Below are positions 9,447 to 18,127 of a DNA stretch of 64,000 bases, in pieces (position 1 is the stretch's first letter; every line of letters begins with the position of its first letter). The stretch is taken from positions 4,969,650-5,033,649 of the forward strand of contig NZ_CP096882.1 in the NCBI RefSeq assembly GCF_023273875.1, read 5' to 3'. The notes below the pieces were generated by a model. The model worked only from the letters and a program-made list of their open reading frames with translations, did no database searches and had not been told where the DNA came from. Source of the DNA: Pseudarthrobacter sp. SSS035 (lineage in GTDB: Bacteria; Actinomycetota; Actinomycetes; Actinomycetales; Micrococcaceae). A program made the translations under genes and the position numbers.

Positions 9447-9901
9447 CTTAGGAGGACGTTCCCACGTCGGTTCTGCCTCGGGCCTCTTAGCCGCTAGTCC
9501 TGACATTTGAAGACCCTCTTCCGGTGGAACAGGGCCGTCCCTACTGGCTCGTCTCGAATTACACTTCGCCAGGGCTGGGCCGCTCTTAGGGCGTTCCCCA
9601 GCTAACGGCCCCGCCAGGGCAGGTACGCTTTAGGCAGCGACCTCGGCCAGCACTTCGTCTCGCAGCGGAGGCCTGCACGACAGGCCTTGAGAGGGGAGCC
9701 CGGGTTGATGGGTAAAAATGGAGGAAGACAGCACCCGTGATCATGCTCTTACAGCCGCGGTTCGATGCCTGCGCCGCTGCGGGAGGTTTTGGAGTGACGG
9801 CACGACATTTACGAGGTTAGCGACCACTAACTGGAGTAACCACCTCTACCAGCCAGCAGTCTTTGCTATCGAAACGGAAAGGCGGTTCTTAGGTGGAGCA
9901 T
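9447..9901. other. Intergenic stretch, nothing recognised
   Basis: Between the IS3 remnant and the MocA-like gene I see no gene, tRNA or clear promoter. AGGTGG directly before 9902 is the ribosome-binding site of the next gene. Confidence 0.5.
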
Positions 9902-10599
9902 ATGACACCCCTTCCAGCTCCGGGCGGCATTAAGGGCGACGCCACTGCCGATACCACCGCTGTCCTTCTCGCCGCGGGTGCCGGCACGAGGCTGGGGCGC
10001 GGCCCGAAGGCGCTGCTGCCGTTCCGGGGCCGCACCCTCGTTGAAGTACTGGCAGACGTCCTGCTCGACGGCGGCTGCCGCGAAGCCGTGGTAATACTCG
10101 GGGCCGGGGCGGAGTGGGTACGGAAAGTCCCTGGACTGCAGCCGCACAGTTTGGTGGAGAACCCCGACTGGCAGACCGGCATGGGCAGCTCGTTCAAATT
10201 GGGGCTTACCACCGCGCGGCCTCAGGACCATGTGCTCGTGGCACTTGTGGACCAGCCGGGGCTCACACCGGAAACCGTGGGCTTGCTGCTGAAGGCACAC
10301 ACGCCCGGCCGCGTCACGGCCGCCGCGTACCGGAACGACTCCTATTCTGAAGGCTTGGGTTCTGGAGGCACGGGTGCTGAGGGTGGCCCAGGGAACGTGC
10401 GGCGCGGTCATCCCCTGCTGCTGGATGCAACGCTGCGTGCCAAAGCCGCGGCGTCCGCAACAGGCGACGCCGGTGCCCGGTTTTTCCTGCAGGCGCACCC
10501 GGAGCTGATCGACCTGGTGGATTGCACCCCGGCTTCGGGTCAGGCCAGTCCGGCGGGAAAGACCTCGACACCCCGGACCAGCTGCACCTGCTTGGCTAG
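9902..10599 (+). pseudogene. mocA: MocA-like molybdopterin cytidylyltransferase, C-terminal frameshift
   Basis: NTP-transferase fold: AVLLAAGAGTRLGRGPKALL contains the LAAGxGxRxGxxK signature, then VALVDQPGL (metal-binding Asp) and RRGHPLLL. The enzyme would transfer CMP to Moco, giving the cytosine dinucleotide form used by CoxL-type hydroxylases such as the one at 14926. After about codon 210 the expected ending GKDLDTPDQLHLLG is in another frame, so the reading frame runs 60 codons too far into unrelated sequence. ATG 9902 is preferred over GTG 9893 because of AGGTGG. The core is complete and may retain activity. Confidence 0.75.
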
Positions 10600-10723
10600 C
10601 ACCTGCTTGACTAGAGCAGCTGCTTTGCCGAGCTCCGAGGTCTCGGAAGACAGGCTGTCGCTCGGTATGACCTCGGTCGCTCCCAGGTTACTTCCTTGCT
10701 TGTGGATGAGTGGACCTCGTACC

Positions 10724-10894
10724 TTTCGACTGCCGCGATGGGTCTCGTCCCAACGTACGCGGCAGTCGGGGCGGCGGCACCCATCATCTTCCTGATCCTG
10801 AGGGTCATCCAGGGACTTTTTGTCGGCGGCGTGACCGCCACGACACACACGCTTGGCACAGAAAGCGTCCCGGAGCGCTGGCGCGGCCTGATGA
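10724..10894 (+). pseudogene. MFS transporter internal fragment
   Basis: 57 codons nearly identical to residues about 95-152 of the MFS protein at 20282-21679: STAAMGLVPTYA, VGAAAPIIFLILRVIQGLFV, TTHTLGTESVPERWRGLM. The match starts and stops abruptly inside the gene. It is out of context and cannot encode a carrier. Confidence 0.9.
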
Positions 10895-10906
10895 GGCTTG
10901 AAAATA

Positions 10907-10995
10907 GCTGGAACCTCCAAATTTCAAATGTGGCTCTACCTGTCCGCCAAGTGTGGCGGGCAACCCACGCCTTGCTTTGAAAAGGAGGTTCCAGC
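10907..10995. repeat. Inverted repeat beside the MFS fragment
   Basis: GCTGGAACCTCC at 10907-10918 is perfectly inverted at 10984-10995, with partial extension inward (TTTCAAA against TTTGAAA). It abuts the end of the MFS fragment, so it may mark ends of a lost insertion or a recombination joint. Confidence 0.6.
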
Positions 10996-11192
10996 CCCCT
11001 GGACCACACTTCCTCGTCCTTCTGGCAGAGGCCATCAGCGCCGGGGACAGGGTCCGGAGCGCCCCGTCCCCAGCACATCACAAGCCGTCCATCCCAGCTG
11101 GGCGATCCGGATCCGACCCGGCGATAATGGCCTTCAGAAGGACCGGGCGCCCCTTCGAACGCCAGCCTCCTCCTGCCTCATATCGCCTAGTC

Positions 11193-11374
11193 CAGCAGCA
11201 CCAGGCTTTACAGGCCGAGGAGTTTCTGCGGAGCACCGTTGGCACGCTTCATCCTGAAGACCCGCGGACAGCGGGAGCCCATCTCGATCCGCTTATATCT
11301 GCCGCTGCTGTCGAAAAGGTGCCCGGGTCTGTGGACCTTGCTACAGGGCCGGACACTGGTGGTGGGCGGCGACA
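11193..11374 (+). pseudogene. Aldehyde dehydrogenase internal fragment
   Basis: About 60 codons strongly match the ALDH at 1260-2642 from roughly residue 275: QALQAEEFLRS, GTLHPEDPRTAGAHLDPLIS, AAAVEKVPG, against QASQAEEFLRS and related segments in the intact protein. Nucleotide identity is high but carries scattered substitutions, so it is an old copy. There is no start, cofactor site or catalytic residue. Confidence 0.88.
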
Positions 11375-11440
11375 ACAGCGGTTCTTCCGCCGGCGCCTCC
11401 AGCAAGGGCGGTGCTGCCGGCAACCAGTTTCGCGGCTTCC

Positions 11441-12589
11441 CTAAAAAGGAACCTTCTCGGAGTGCTCCTTGGCGTTTGGCTGATACCGGCTCTGCCGGCC
11501 ATGGATCGGCGTCGACATGGAGGTGAGTCGGCGGCCGCTGCCTCCCCAGGCAGACGCAACGATCTCAGCGGCGATGGACACTGCTGTTTCTTCCGGGGTT
11601 CGGGCACCCAGATCCAGTCCAATGGGGGAGGAAAGCCTGGCCAGGGCGTGCTCTTCGACACCGGCATCCCGCAAACGGACCATGCGGTCCTCGTGCGTCC
11701 GCCGGCTACCCATGGCTCCAATGTAGGCGGCATCGGTCTGCAATGCGGCCTCTAGCAACGGAACGTCGAATTTCGGGTCGTGGGTCAGAACGCAGATGAC
11801 GGTCCTGGCATCAACGACGGCGTCTGCCAGGAATTTGTGCGGCCACTGCACAACAATCTCATCAGCTTCCGGGAAGCGCCGCGGTGTCGCGAACACCGGG
11901 CGCGCGTCACACAGGGTGACTCGGTAACCGAGGAACTTGCCCATGCGTACTACCGCTGCTGCGAAATCTATGGCACCAAACACAAACATCCGGGGCGGAG
12001 GTGTGAAGGAGGCAACGAACACGGCCACGTCGTCAACTCTCTGTTCGCCGTCTTGTCCGAGGTGTAGGGTCCCCGTCCGGCCAGCTTCCAAAAAACCACG
12101 CGCTTGGATAGAGACGCCCAGGTCCAGGCCTGTCGATCCAAGGGACCCTGAAACGAAATCACTTCCGATCACCAGATGGCGGCCGACGTTTGAGCTGCCT
12201 CCGGTGACTGTGGCCACGCTGAGAGCCTGACAATCCTCAACTGCCTGGGCTACGCGAAGAAATTCAGGAAAAGTCTCCCTGGTGACCGGCTCGATAAAGA
12301 CTTCTATGGTTCCGCCGCACGTAAGCCCTGCAGCAAAAGCGTCACCGTCTGCGACGCCGTAAACCACCGAAACCGGCTCGCCCGTCGCCAGGACCTGCTT
12401 CCCGAGTTCGTATACAGCACCTTCTACGCACCCGCCGGAAATGCTTCCGACGGCTTCCCCCGACGTTGACACTGCCATGGCAGCGCCAGGTGGCCGCGGT
12501 GAGGACTCCCAGGTCCGGGTCACCGTCGCCAGGGCGAAAGCAGTTCCATCCTCGAACCAGGACTGCAGCTGGCCAACAATGTCCCTCAT
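11441..12589 (-). CDS. xdhC: XdhC/CoxF family Moco-enzyme maturation protein
   Basis: A 382-residue protein with an N-terminal XdhC_CoxI domain (SSPRPPGAAMAV and GSISGGCVEGAVYE) and a C-terminal Rossmann-type domain (MFVFGAIDFAAAVVRMG, YIGAMGSRRTHEDR, IGLDLGARTPEETAVSIAAE). The family protects or sulfurates Moco and inserts it into xanthine-dehydrogenase-type hydroxylases, so it should mature the enzyme encoded at 14926-20277. The last 25 residues are an unusual extension compared with the family end near SAWGGSGRRL. It is read away from the PadR gene and the hydroxylase operon. Confidence 0.92.
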   Translation of the reverse strand: MRDIVGQLQSWFEDGTAFALATVTRTWESSPRPPGAAMAVSTSGEAVGSISGGCVEGAVYELGKQVLATGEPVSVVYGVADGDAFAAGLTCGGTIEVFIEPVTRETFPEFLRVAQAVEDCQALSVATVTGGSSNVGRHLVIGSDFVSGSLGSTGLDLGVSIQARGFLEAGRTGTLHLGQDGEQRVDDVAVFVASFTPPPRMFVFGAIDFAAAVVRMGKFLGYRVTLCDARPVFATPRRFPEADEIVVQWPHKFLADAVVDARTVICVLTHDPKFDVPLLEAALQTDAAYIGAMGSRRTHEDRMVRLRDAGVEEHALARLSSPIGLDLGARTPEETAVSIAAEIVASAWGGSGRRLTSMSTPIHGRQSRYQPNAKEHSEKVPF

Positions 12590-12742
12590 GAGCAGTGAAT
12601 TCCAGGATCATGTCTGTTTTCCATCTTCAAACCGCCTATCGGTATTGGTAATTCAAGCTCATGGATGCGGGCGTTCGGCGCTCAATAGTCCGAGCCACGC
12701 TTGGGCCGTCCCTTTCCCATCACTGTTCCAACCCCGGCGATG

Positions 12743-13291
12743 CTAACTTTCGTGCTCAAGTTCGAACTCTTCCCAGAACTTCAGCGCTGCGTGCTCGAGC
12801 GCGAGCCCAAGGCGCAACGGGACCATCCGGTGCGCTACGTCCTCCCGGCCACTGAACCGTTCCTGCATGGCGGCGTATGTCCTGATTCGGTCATGGTGCT
12901 GGACAATTTGTTCCTTCGCGAGTAGCAGAAGATTTTCAGGGTGCGCCAGTTCACCGAAGAACAGTTTCATCTGCGCGATGTCCCTGACCTGCATCTGCTC
13001 ACCGGTGGGCTCTGCGAGCCAGACACGCAGTTCACGCGTTCCCTCATCAGTGATTGAGTACGTCTGGCGCCGGCGCCCGTCAGCCTCGGTTGAGACAGTC
13101 AGCAGCCCGGCCTTGACGAGGCTCTTTGGCTCGGAGTAGAGCTGTGCGTGTGGGAATGGCCAAAAGTACCCAACCGAATGCCCGATGGCGCGCTTCAGGT
13201 CATACGAGGTGCTGGGCCCTCGCACGGCGACCATCCCGAGAATTACGTATGAGGTTGGGGTCAGCTTAGCCATTGACATGCTATCAAGCAT
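12743..13291 (-). CDS. PadR-family transcriptional regulator
   Basis: A 182-residue regulator with the N-terminal PadR winged helix (TPTSYVILGMVAVRGPSTSY, DLKRAIG, ADGRRRQTYSITDEGTRELR) and a C-terminal Vir_act_alpha_C-like helical dimerisation domain. PadR proteins usually repress catabolic or detoxification operons and are released by phenolic or related ligands. It is divergent from the hydroxylase operon with only about 80 bp between. An inverted repeat in that gap is a likely operator. Start could be 13291, 13279 or 13273 (MAKLT), the last giving the most family-like N-terminus. Confidence 0.9.
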   Translation of the reverse strand: MLDSMSMAKLTPTSYVILGMVAVRGPSTSYDLKRAIGHSVGYFWPFPHAQLYSEPKSLVKAGLLTVSTEADGRRRQTYSITDEGTRELRVWLAEPTGEQMQVRDIAQMKLFFGELAHPENLLLLAKEQIVQHHDRIRTYAAMQERFSGREDVAHRMVPLRLGLALEHAALKFWEEFELEHES

Positions 13292-13324
13292 ACCGTAGTG
13301 TCCTTACCGTATTGAATATACGGT
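13291..13324. promoter_or_regulatory. Candidate PadR operator between padR and hmfD
   Basis: A perfect inverted repeat ACCGTAT-n5-ATACGGT spans 13306-13324. A further copy of TACCGTA lies at 13291-13297, giving direct repeats 14 bp apart. The block covers the start of padR and the leader of the divergent acyl-CoA synthetase gene, where autorepression and operon control would be expected. Confidence 0.6.
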
Positions 13325-13372
13325 CCGGAATGGACTGTGTTGGATCAACGTCGATCGGTCAGGAGAAGCTGC

Positions 13373-14929
13373 GTGGATATTGCCACCACTTTAAGATGGG
13401 CTGCCGAGCGCTATCCACAGCGGCTCGCTGTAGGGGGCGCGCACCCTCTGACGTACGCCGAGTGGGACAAGCGCACGGATCAGCTGGCCATGGCCCTGCT
13501 TGCCCTCGGACCCGTCCCCGGCGACCGCGTCGTCCTCATGCTTCAGGGCGGCGAGCCGCTGGCTTCGCTCCATCTGGCCACCCAGAAAGCCAATCTGACC
13601 TCCGTTCCTCTGTCAACACGGTTCGGCGTCCACGAACTGGCTCATTGTGTGGGCGATTGCTCGCCAGCCCTGATTGTGGTCGATGACACCACCGCAGACC
13701 TGGTGTCCGAGGCTTGTACTTCCCTCCATGCCTCGGCGGCCATCGTGCATGTCAATGACCTTCGCACACCGCGGCAGTATGCCCGTTCGCTGCCGAGCGC
13801 TCCAGCCGAATCTGATTTGAGTGTGATGCTCTACACTTCCGGTACCACGGGAAAGCCCAAGGGCGTGCCGCGCACACATAAGGCGGAACATTCGGCGGCG
13901 GTGGCCCACCTGATCCAAACGGGCCAGCCGACGGGCGCCGTGTCCCTAGGTGTCATGCCAATGTTCCACACCATGGGGCTGCGGTCCCTGCTCGCAAGTG
14001 TCATCGGCGCCGGAACCTGGGTCCCGCAGGCCAAGTTCAGCGCTGATGAGTCGATGGAGCTGATTATTGAAAACGACATCGATACGCTTTATCTGGTTCC
14101 CACAATCTATTGGTCGCTGTACCAGACCGGTCGGTTCCCGGAGGCACACAGCGTGCGGCGTCTCGCCTATGCCGGGGCGGCCATGACCTCCACACTTGCC
14201 CAGCAGCTTGTGGAGGCCGTGCAGCCCGAACGGTTCGTTAACCACTTCGGCAGCACCGAGATCTACACTTTTACGATCGGCCCTGACAGTGCGCGAAAGC
14301 CCGGATGCGCAGGCCGTGCCGGAGTCTTCTCCAACGTCCGCCTCGTGGATCCCGTACCAGGGGCGCATCCCGATCAGATTGTTGCCAAAGGTGAGCAGGG
14401 GCAAATCGCGGTCAGCATGGACAGCCCTGAAGCATTTGCCGGCTACTGGAACCGCCCCGACGCCGACGCAAAATCCATTCGGGACGGCTGGTATTTTCCG
14501 GGGGATCTCGCCACAGAGGATGACGACGGTGACCTGTGGGTTTCGGGGCGCGTCGATGACATGATCAACTCCGGCGGCGAAAACCTCTATCCCGAGGAGA
14601 TCGAGCGCAGCCTTGCCGGCTGCCCCTACATGGAGAATGTGGTGGTCGCCGGGACCCCCCACGACAAATGGGGGTCAGCCGTCACAGCCTTCTTCGTCCC
14701 AGCGGACCGGACCGACCCCCGCCTGGCCCTCGCCCAGGTCGAGACATGGGTACGCGAGAAATCCGGCCTGCCCTCGCTTCAACGACCGAAACGACTCGTC
14801 GCGATTGACGCTATCCCGACCTCTGCGGTCGGCAAGATCCTCCGCCGCAGGCTCGTCGACGGCGACTACAAAGTCCTCGCCGATACAGAGAGCAACCAGT
14901 CCCCACCACCTGCCAGGAGCCCCCAATGA
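13373..14929 (+). CDS. hmfD: AMP-forming acyl-CoA synthetase, probable 2-furoyl-CoA synthetase
   Basis: A 518-residue ANL-superfamily ligase. It has the P-loop-like YTSGTTGKPKGVPRTH, the HFGSTEIYTF region, WYFPGDLATEDDDGDLWVSG with the adenylate-binding Asp, GRVDDMINSGGENLYPEEIE, and the C-terminal Lys in TSAVGKILRR. It activates an aromatic-type acid to its CoA thioester with ATP. GTG 13373 is chosen because AGGAGA lies 6 bases before it. The GTG at 13337 has no such site. It is coupled to the Mo-hydroxylase gene by an ATGA overlap. The furoate assignment is inferred from the operon; benzoate-type acids are alternatives. Confidence 0.8.
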   Translation: MDIATTLRWAAERYPQRLAVGGAHPLTYAEWDKRTDQLAMALLALGPVPGDRVVLMLQGGEPLASLHLATQKANLTSVPLSTRFGVHELAHCVGDCSPALIVVDDTTADLVSEACTSLHASAAIVHVNDLRTPRQYARSLPSAPAESDLSVMLYTSGTTGKPKGVPRTHKAEHSAAVAHLIQTGQPTGAVSLGVMPMFHTMGLRSLLASVIGAGTWVPQAKFSADESMELIIENDIDTLYLVPTIYWSLYQTGRFPEAHSVRRLAYAGAAMTSTLAQQLVEAVQPERFVNHFGSTEIYTFTIGPDSARKPGCAGRAGVFSNVRLVDPVPGAHPDQIVAKGEQGQIAVSMDSPEAFAGYWNRPDADAKSIRDGWYFPGDLATEDDDGDLWVSGRVDDMINSGGENLYPEEIERSLAGCPYMENVVVAGTPHDKWGSAVTAFFVPADRTDPRLALAQVETWVREKSGLPSLQRPKRLVAIDAIPTSAVGKILRRRLVDGDYKVLADTESNQSPPPARSPQ

Positions 14930-17334
14930 CCGATGATCTCGCACGCATCGAGGATCCCCAGCTCCTCACCGGCCAGGGCCGCTTCCTTGATGACCTCGAC
15001 CCCCTGCCCGGAACGTTGGTGGCCGCTGTAGTTCGCAGCCCGCACCCGCACGCCCGGATCCGTGGTGTCAACTTCGAGCGCGCTCGGCGCCACCCCGGCG
15101 TCGCTGCCGTGATCGGCCCGGAGGAGGTTCTCCAAACCCTGAAACCTTTCCCGCTCTCGGTGAAGACCCCGATGCCCTACTACCCAACAGGGACCGATAA
15201 GACCCGCTACGTCGGCGAACCGGTCGCCGTGGTGGTCGCCACCGACAGGTACACCGCCGAAGACGCCGCCGAGCTCGTCGAGATTGACTACGAACCGCTG
15301 GAAGCCGTCGTGCGCACGTACGAGGCCATGGAGGCGAACGCGCCGCGCCTGCACGATTCTGCCGACAGCAACGTGGCCACCGACCGCACGTTCACCTTCG
15401 GGGAGGTGGACGAAAGTTTCGCCAAGGCCCAGCACACCGTCTCCAAGCGTTACTCCTTCCCCCGCTACTCCTCCACGCCCATGGAGTGCTCCAGCGTGAT
15501 CGCAGAGTGGCGGGAAACCGCAGACGGGCCGGAGGTCACAACATGGGCCAACTTCCACGGACCCTTCTCAATGGTCCAGGTCGTCGCGGGTGCACTCAAC
15601 ATCCCGACGTCCCGGTTGCGGCTGATCGTCCCTGCCGACATCGGCGGCAGCTTCGGCATCAAGGCAGCGATCTACCCCTACGTCGCACTGATGGCTCTTG
15701 CCAGCAAGCACGCCGGCAGGCCGGTGCGATGGACTGAAGACCGGCTTGAACACATGCTCTCGAGTTCCGCCGGATCGGACCGCGAAATGACGTTTGAGGC
15801 CGCGTTCGACGACCAAGGCGTTATTTCGGCCCTGCGCGTAGACCTGATCGACAACGTCGGAGCCTACATGCGCCCTCCCGAACCCAGTACCCTGTACCGG
15901 TGCTTCGGCAGCATCACCGGCTCCTACCGGATCGAGCAAGTCCAGATCCGCGCCCGGGCAGTGGTCACGAACAAATGTCCCACCGGCCTCAACCGGGGAT
16001 TCGGCGGACAACAGCTGTACTTCGGACTCGAGCGGCTGATAGATGACATCGGCCTCGAACTGGGCCTGGACCCCGTGGAGGTCCGCCGTGTCAACCTCAT
16101 TGGGAAAGATGAGTTTCCGTACTCGACTCCAAGCGGGGGAATATATGACTCCGGCGATTATCAGACTGCCCTGCAGATGGTCCTCGACGCCGCCGACTAT
16201 GAGGGGCTGCGGGAGGAACAGCGGGCAGCGCGTGAGCGGGGCGAGCTGTTCGGAATTGGCGTGGCTACCATTACCGATCCTTCGGCGACCAACATCGGAT
16301 ATGTCGGACTCGCCACCCCGATCCATAACCGGGGCCGGGGCAAATCCGGCTCGACTGAGCACGTCCGGGTCAGTGTCGATCCACAAGGCATCGTCACCGT
16401 GCTACTCGGAACTGTTCCGCAAGGCCAGGGGCACGCCACCGTCGCGCGGCAGATAGTAGCGGACCGGCTCGGTCTTCCTTTGACGCAGGTGCGCCCCAGG
16501 GTGGAGATGGATACGGCGACCACGCCGTGGACGATCAGCACCGGAAGCTACTCATCACGGTTTGCTCCGTTGCTGACAAGCGCGCTGATTGAGGCCACGG
16601 ACCGTCTGGGCGAGTCCATCCGGATCGCCGGAGGTGTGCTGCTCCAGGCCGACCCTGCGGACCTCGAATTCGCCGACGGACAGGTCCATGTCATTGCCGA
16701 CCCCGGTCGCAGTGTTTCCTTCCGACATGCAGCGGGTCTCATTCACTGGGATCCGGGTTCCCTGCCTGAGGGTGCCTCCGCACGGATGTACGAGGAAGCT
16801 GCGTTCACTCCGCCGCAGTCCAAGGCGCCTTCACGCACCGATCAGATCAACTCGAGCCTGTGCTATGGATTCGTCGCCGAGCTCGTAGCCTGCCGGATAG
16901 ATCCTGAGACCCTGCAGATAAAAATCGAGACGCTGTCCACGGTGCACGACGCAGGGACAATCCTCAACGCCACCCTCCTCAACGGCCAGATCCACGGAGC
17001 CCTCGTCCAGGCACTCGGCGGGGCGCTCTACGAGGAGATGACCTATTCGGACTCCGGTCAGCCGACAGCGACGACGTTCATGGATTACCTTTGCCCCACC
17101 AGCGCCGAATCGTCGTTTCCATTGATCAGCAACCACCTCGAGACACCGTCTCCGCTGACCACGTTGGGCGCCAAGGGATCCGGCGAGGGCAGCTCTATGA
17201 GTTTCCCTGTGGCAATTGCCAACGCAGTCGCCGACGCCCTGTCCCCGCTCGGGATCTCCATCGACTCGCTGCCTCTGCACCCGAACATTATCCACAGGCT
17301 CATCCAAGCGAATGCCACTAAGGAAGGAAACTGA
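14926..17334 (+). CDS. hmfA: Mo-hydroxylase large (molybdopterin) subunit, probable furoyl-CoA dehydrogenase
   Basis: An 802-residue CoxL/xanthine-dehydrogenase-type catalytic subunit. It has an a/b hammerhead domain (about 1-120; GRFLDDL, RSPHPHARI, YVGEPVAVVVA) followed by the Moco-binding domains with ADIGGSFGIK, TGLNRGFGGQQ, VPQGQGHATVARQI and KGSGEGSS holding the active-site Glu754. The AYxCSFR loop of true CO dehydrogenase is absent. In the Hmf pathway this subunit hydroxylates 2-furoyl-CoA at C5 using water. Operon position after an acyl-CoA synthetase supports a CoA-thioester substrate. It needs Moco, probably as the cytosine dinucleotide. Confidence 0.85.
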   Translation: MTDDLARIEDPQLLTGQGRFLDDLDPLPGTLVAAVVRSPHPHARIRGVNFERARRHPGVAAVIGPEEVLQTLKPFPLSVKTPMPYYPTGTDKTRYVGEPVAVVVATDRYTAEDAAELVEIDYEPLEAVVRTYEAMEANAPRLHDSADSNVATDRTFTFGEVDESFAKAQHTVSKRYSFPRYSSTPMECSSVIAEWRETADGPEVTTWANFHGPFSMVQVVAGALNIPTSRLRLIVPADIGGSFGIKAAIYPYVALMALASKHAGRPVRWTEDRLEHMLSSSAGSDREMTFEAAFDDQGVISALRVDLIDNVGAYMRPPEPSTLYRCFGSITGSYRIEQVQIRARAVVTNKCPTGLNRGFGGQQLYFGLERLIDDIGLELGLDPVEVRRVNLIGKDEFPYSTPSGGIYDSGDYQTALQMVLDAADYEGLREEQRAARERGELFGIGVATITDPSATNIGYVGLATPIHNRGRGKSGSTEHVRVSVDPQGIVTVLLGTVPQGQGHATVARQIVADRLGLPLTQVRPRVEMDTATTPWTISTGSYSSRFAPLLTSALIEATDRLGESIRIAGGVLLQADPADLEFADGQVHVIADPGRSVSFRHAAGLIHWDPGSLPEGASARMYEEAAFTPPQSKAPSRTDQINSSLCYGFVAELVACRIDPETLQIKIETLSTVHDAGTILNATLLNGQIHGALVQALGGALYEEMTYSDSGQPTATTFMDYLCPTSAESSFPLISNHLETPSPLTTLGAKGSGEGSSMSFPVAIANAVADALSPLGISIDSLPLHPNIIHRLIQANATKEGN

Positions 17335-17336
17335 CA

Positions 17337-18116
17337 ATGCCACTTACCGGAGGCGAAATCCGACTCGAACGCAGCCACGAAGGCCGCGTCGCAAACCTCA
17401 CGCTCAACCATGGGCGCTTCAACATCATCACGTGGGAGACCCGGCAAGTGATGGCCGACCGGTTCGCTGAGATAGATGCCGATCGGGACATCAAACTCGT
17501 GGTGATACGTGCGGAAGGCGAACATTTCACCTCCGGGGGCGACATCGCGGGCTTCATGGAGGTCGACCCGATTGACCTTACTGATCTTGGGCAAAACGTC
17601 ACCGCCCCTTCCCGAAGCCCCAAGCCGGTTATCGCAGCCATCGACGGCTACTGCTTCGGGGTCGGCCTCGAGCTGGTCCTGTCCGTCGACATCCGGATCG
17701 CTACTACCGCTGCCAGGTTCGCCCTGCCGGAGATGAAGCTAGGCATGATTCCCGGGAGCGGAGGCACGCAGCGGCTTGCAAGGCTGATTGGCCTGTCCCG
17801 CGCTAAGTTCCACATTCTCACCGGGGAGCGCATTACGGGCCAGCAAGCCCTCGACTGGGGCCTTGTCAACATCCTGGCTCCCGACGCAGAAGCACTCGAA
17901 AAGGAAACCCAGGCGCTTGTCGACAAGATGCTCGGATACTCTCCTATCGCCATGCGCACGGCGAAGGAGGTCCTGGACAAGGGGATTGACGGTCCTCTTT
18001 ACACCGGCATCGAGCTTGAACGCAAGGCGTATTCGATGCTTCGGGCCAGTCACGATTTCGCCGAAGGGGTGGCTGCTTTCGGCGAGAAACGCACCCCCGA
18101 ATTCCAAGGACGCTGA
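17337..18116 (+). CDS. hmfE: Crotonase-family hydrolase, probable 2-oxoglutaroyl-CoA hydrolase
   Basis: A 259-residue enoyl-CoA hydratase/isomerase fold protein. It shows the oxyanion-hole segments FTSGGDIAGF and GYCFGVGLELVLSVD, then ALPEMKLGMIPGSGGTQRLA with the Glu and following Gly-rich loop. In the Hmf pathway a crotonase homologue opens and hydrolyses the hydroxylated furoyl-CoA tautomer to 2-oxoglutarate and CoA. It begins 2 bp after hmfA, inside the hydroxylase operon between the large and FAD subunits, which is a strong argument for a shared CoA intermediate. A plain enoyl-CoA hydratase remains possible. Confidence 0.8.
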   Translation: MPLTGGEIRLERSHEGRVANLTLNHGRFNIITWETRQVMADRFAEIDADRDIKLVVIRAEGEHFTSGGDIAGFMEVDPIDLTDLGQNVTAPSRSPKPVIAAIDGYCFGVGLELVLSVDIRIATTAARFALPEMKLGMIPGSGGTQRLARLIGLSRAKFHILTGERITGQQALDWGLVNILAPDAEALEKETQALVDKMLGYSPIAMRTAKEVLDKGIDGPLYTGIELERKAYSMLRASHDFAEGVAAFGEKRTPEFQGR

Positions 18117-18127
18117 GGTATCCAGTC

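Noticed and set aside
13373..18116. Ferulate pathway (feruloyl-CoA synthetase, enoyl-CoA hydratase/aldolase, vanillin dehydrogenase, VanAB)
   Set aside because: It fits some genes but does not explain a Mo-hydroxylase wrapped around the crotonase gene or the UbiD/UbiX pair. The Hmf model explains more. It is not excluded for the separate 1-4.9 kb set.
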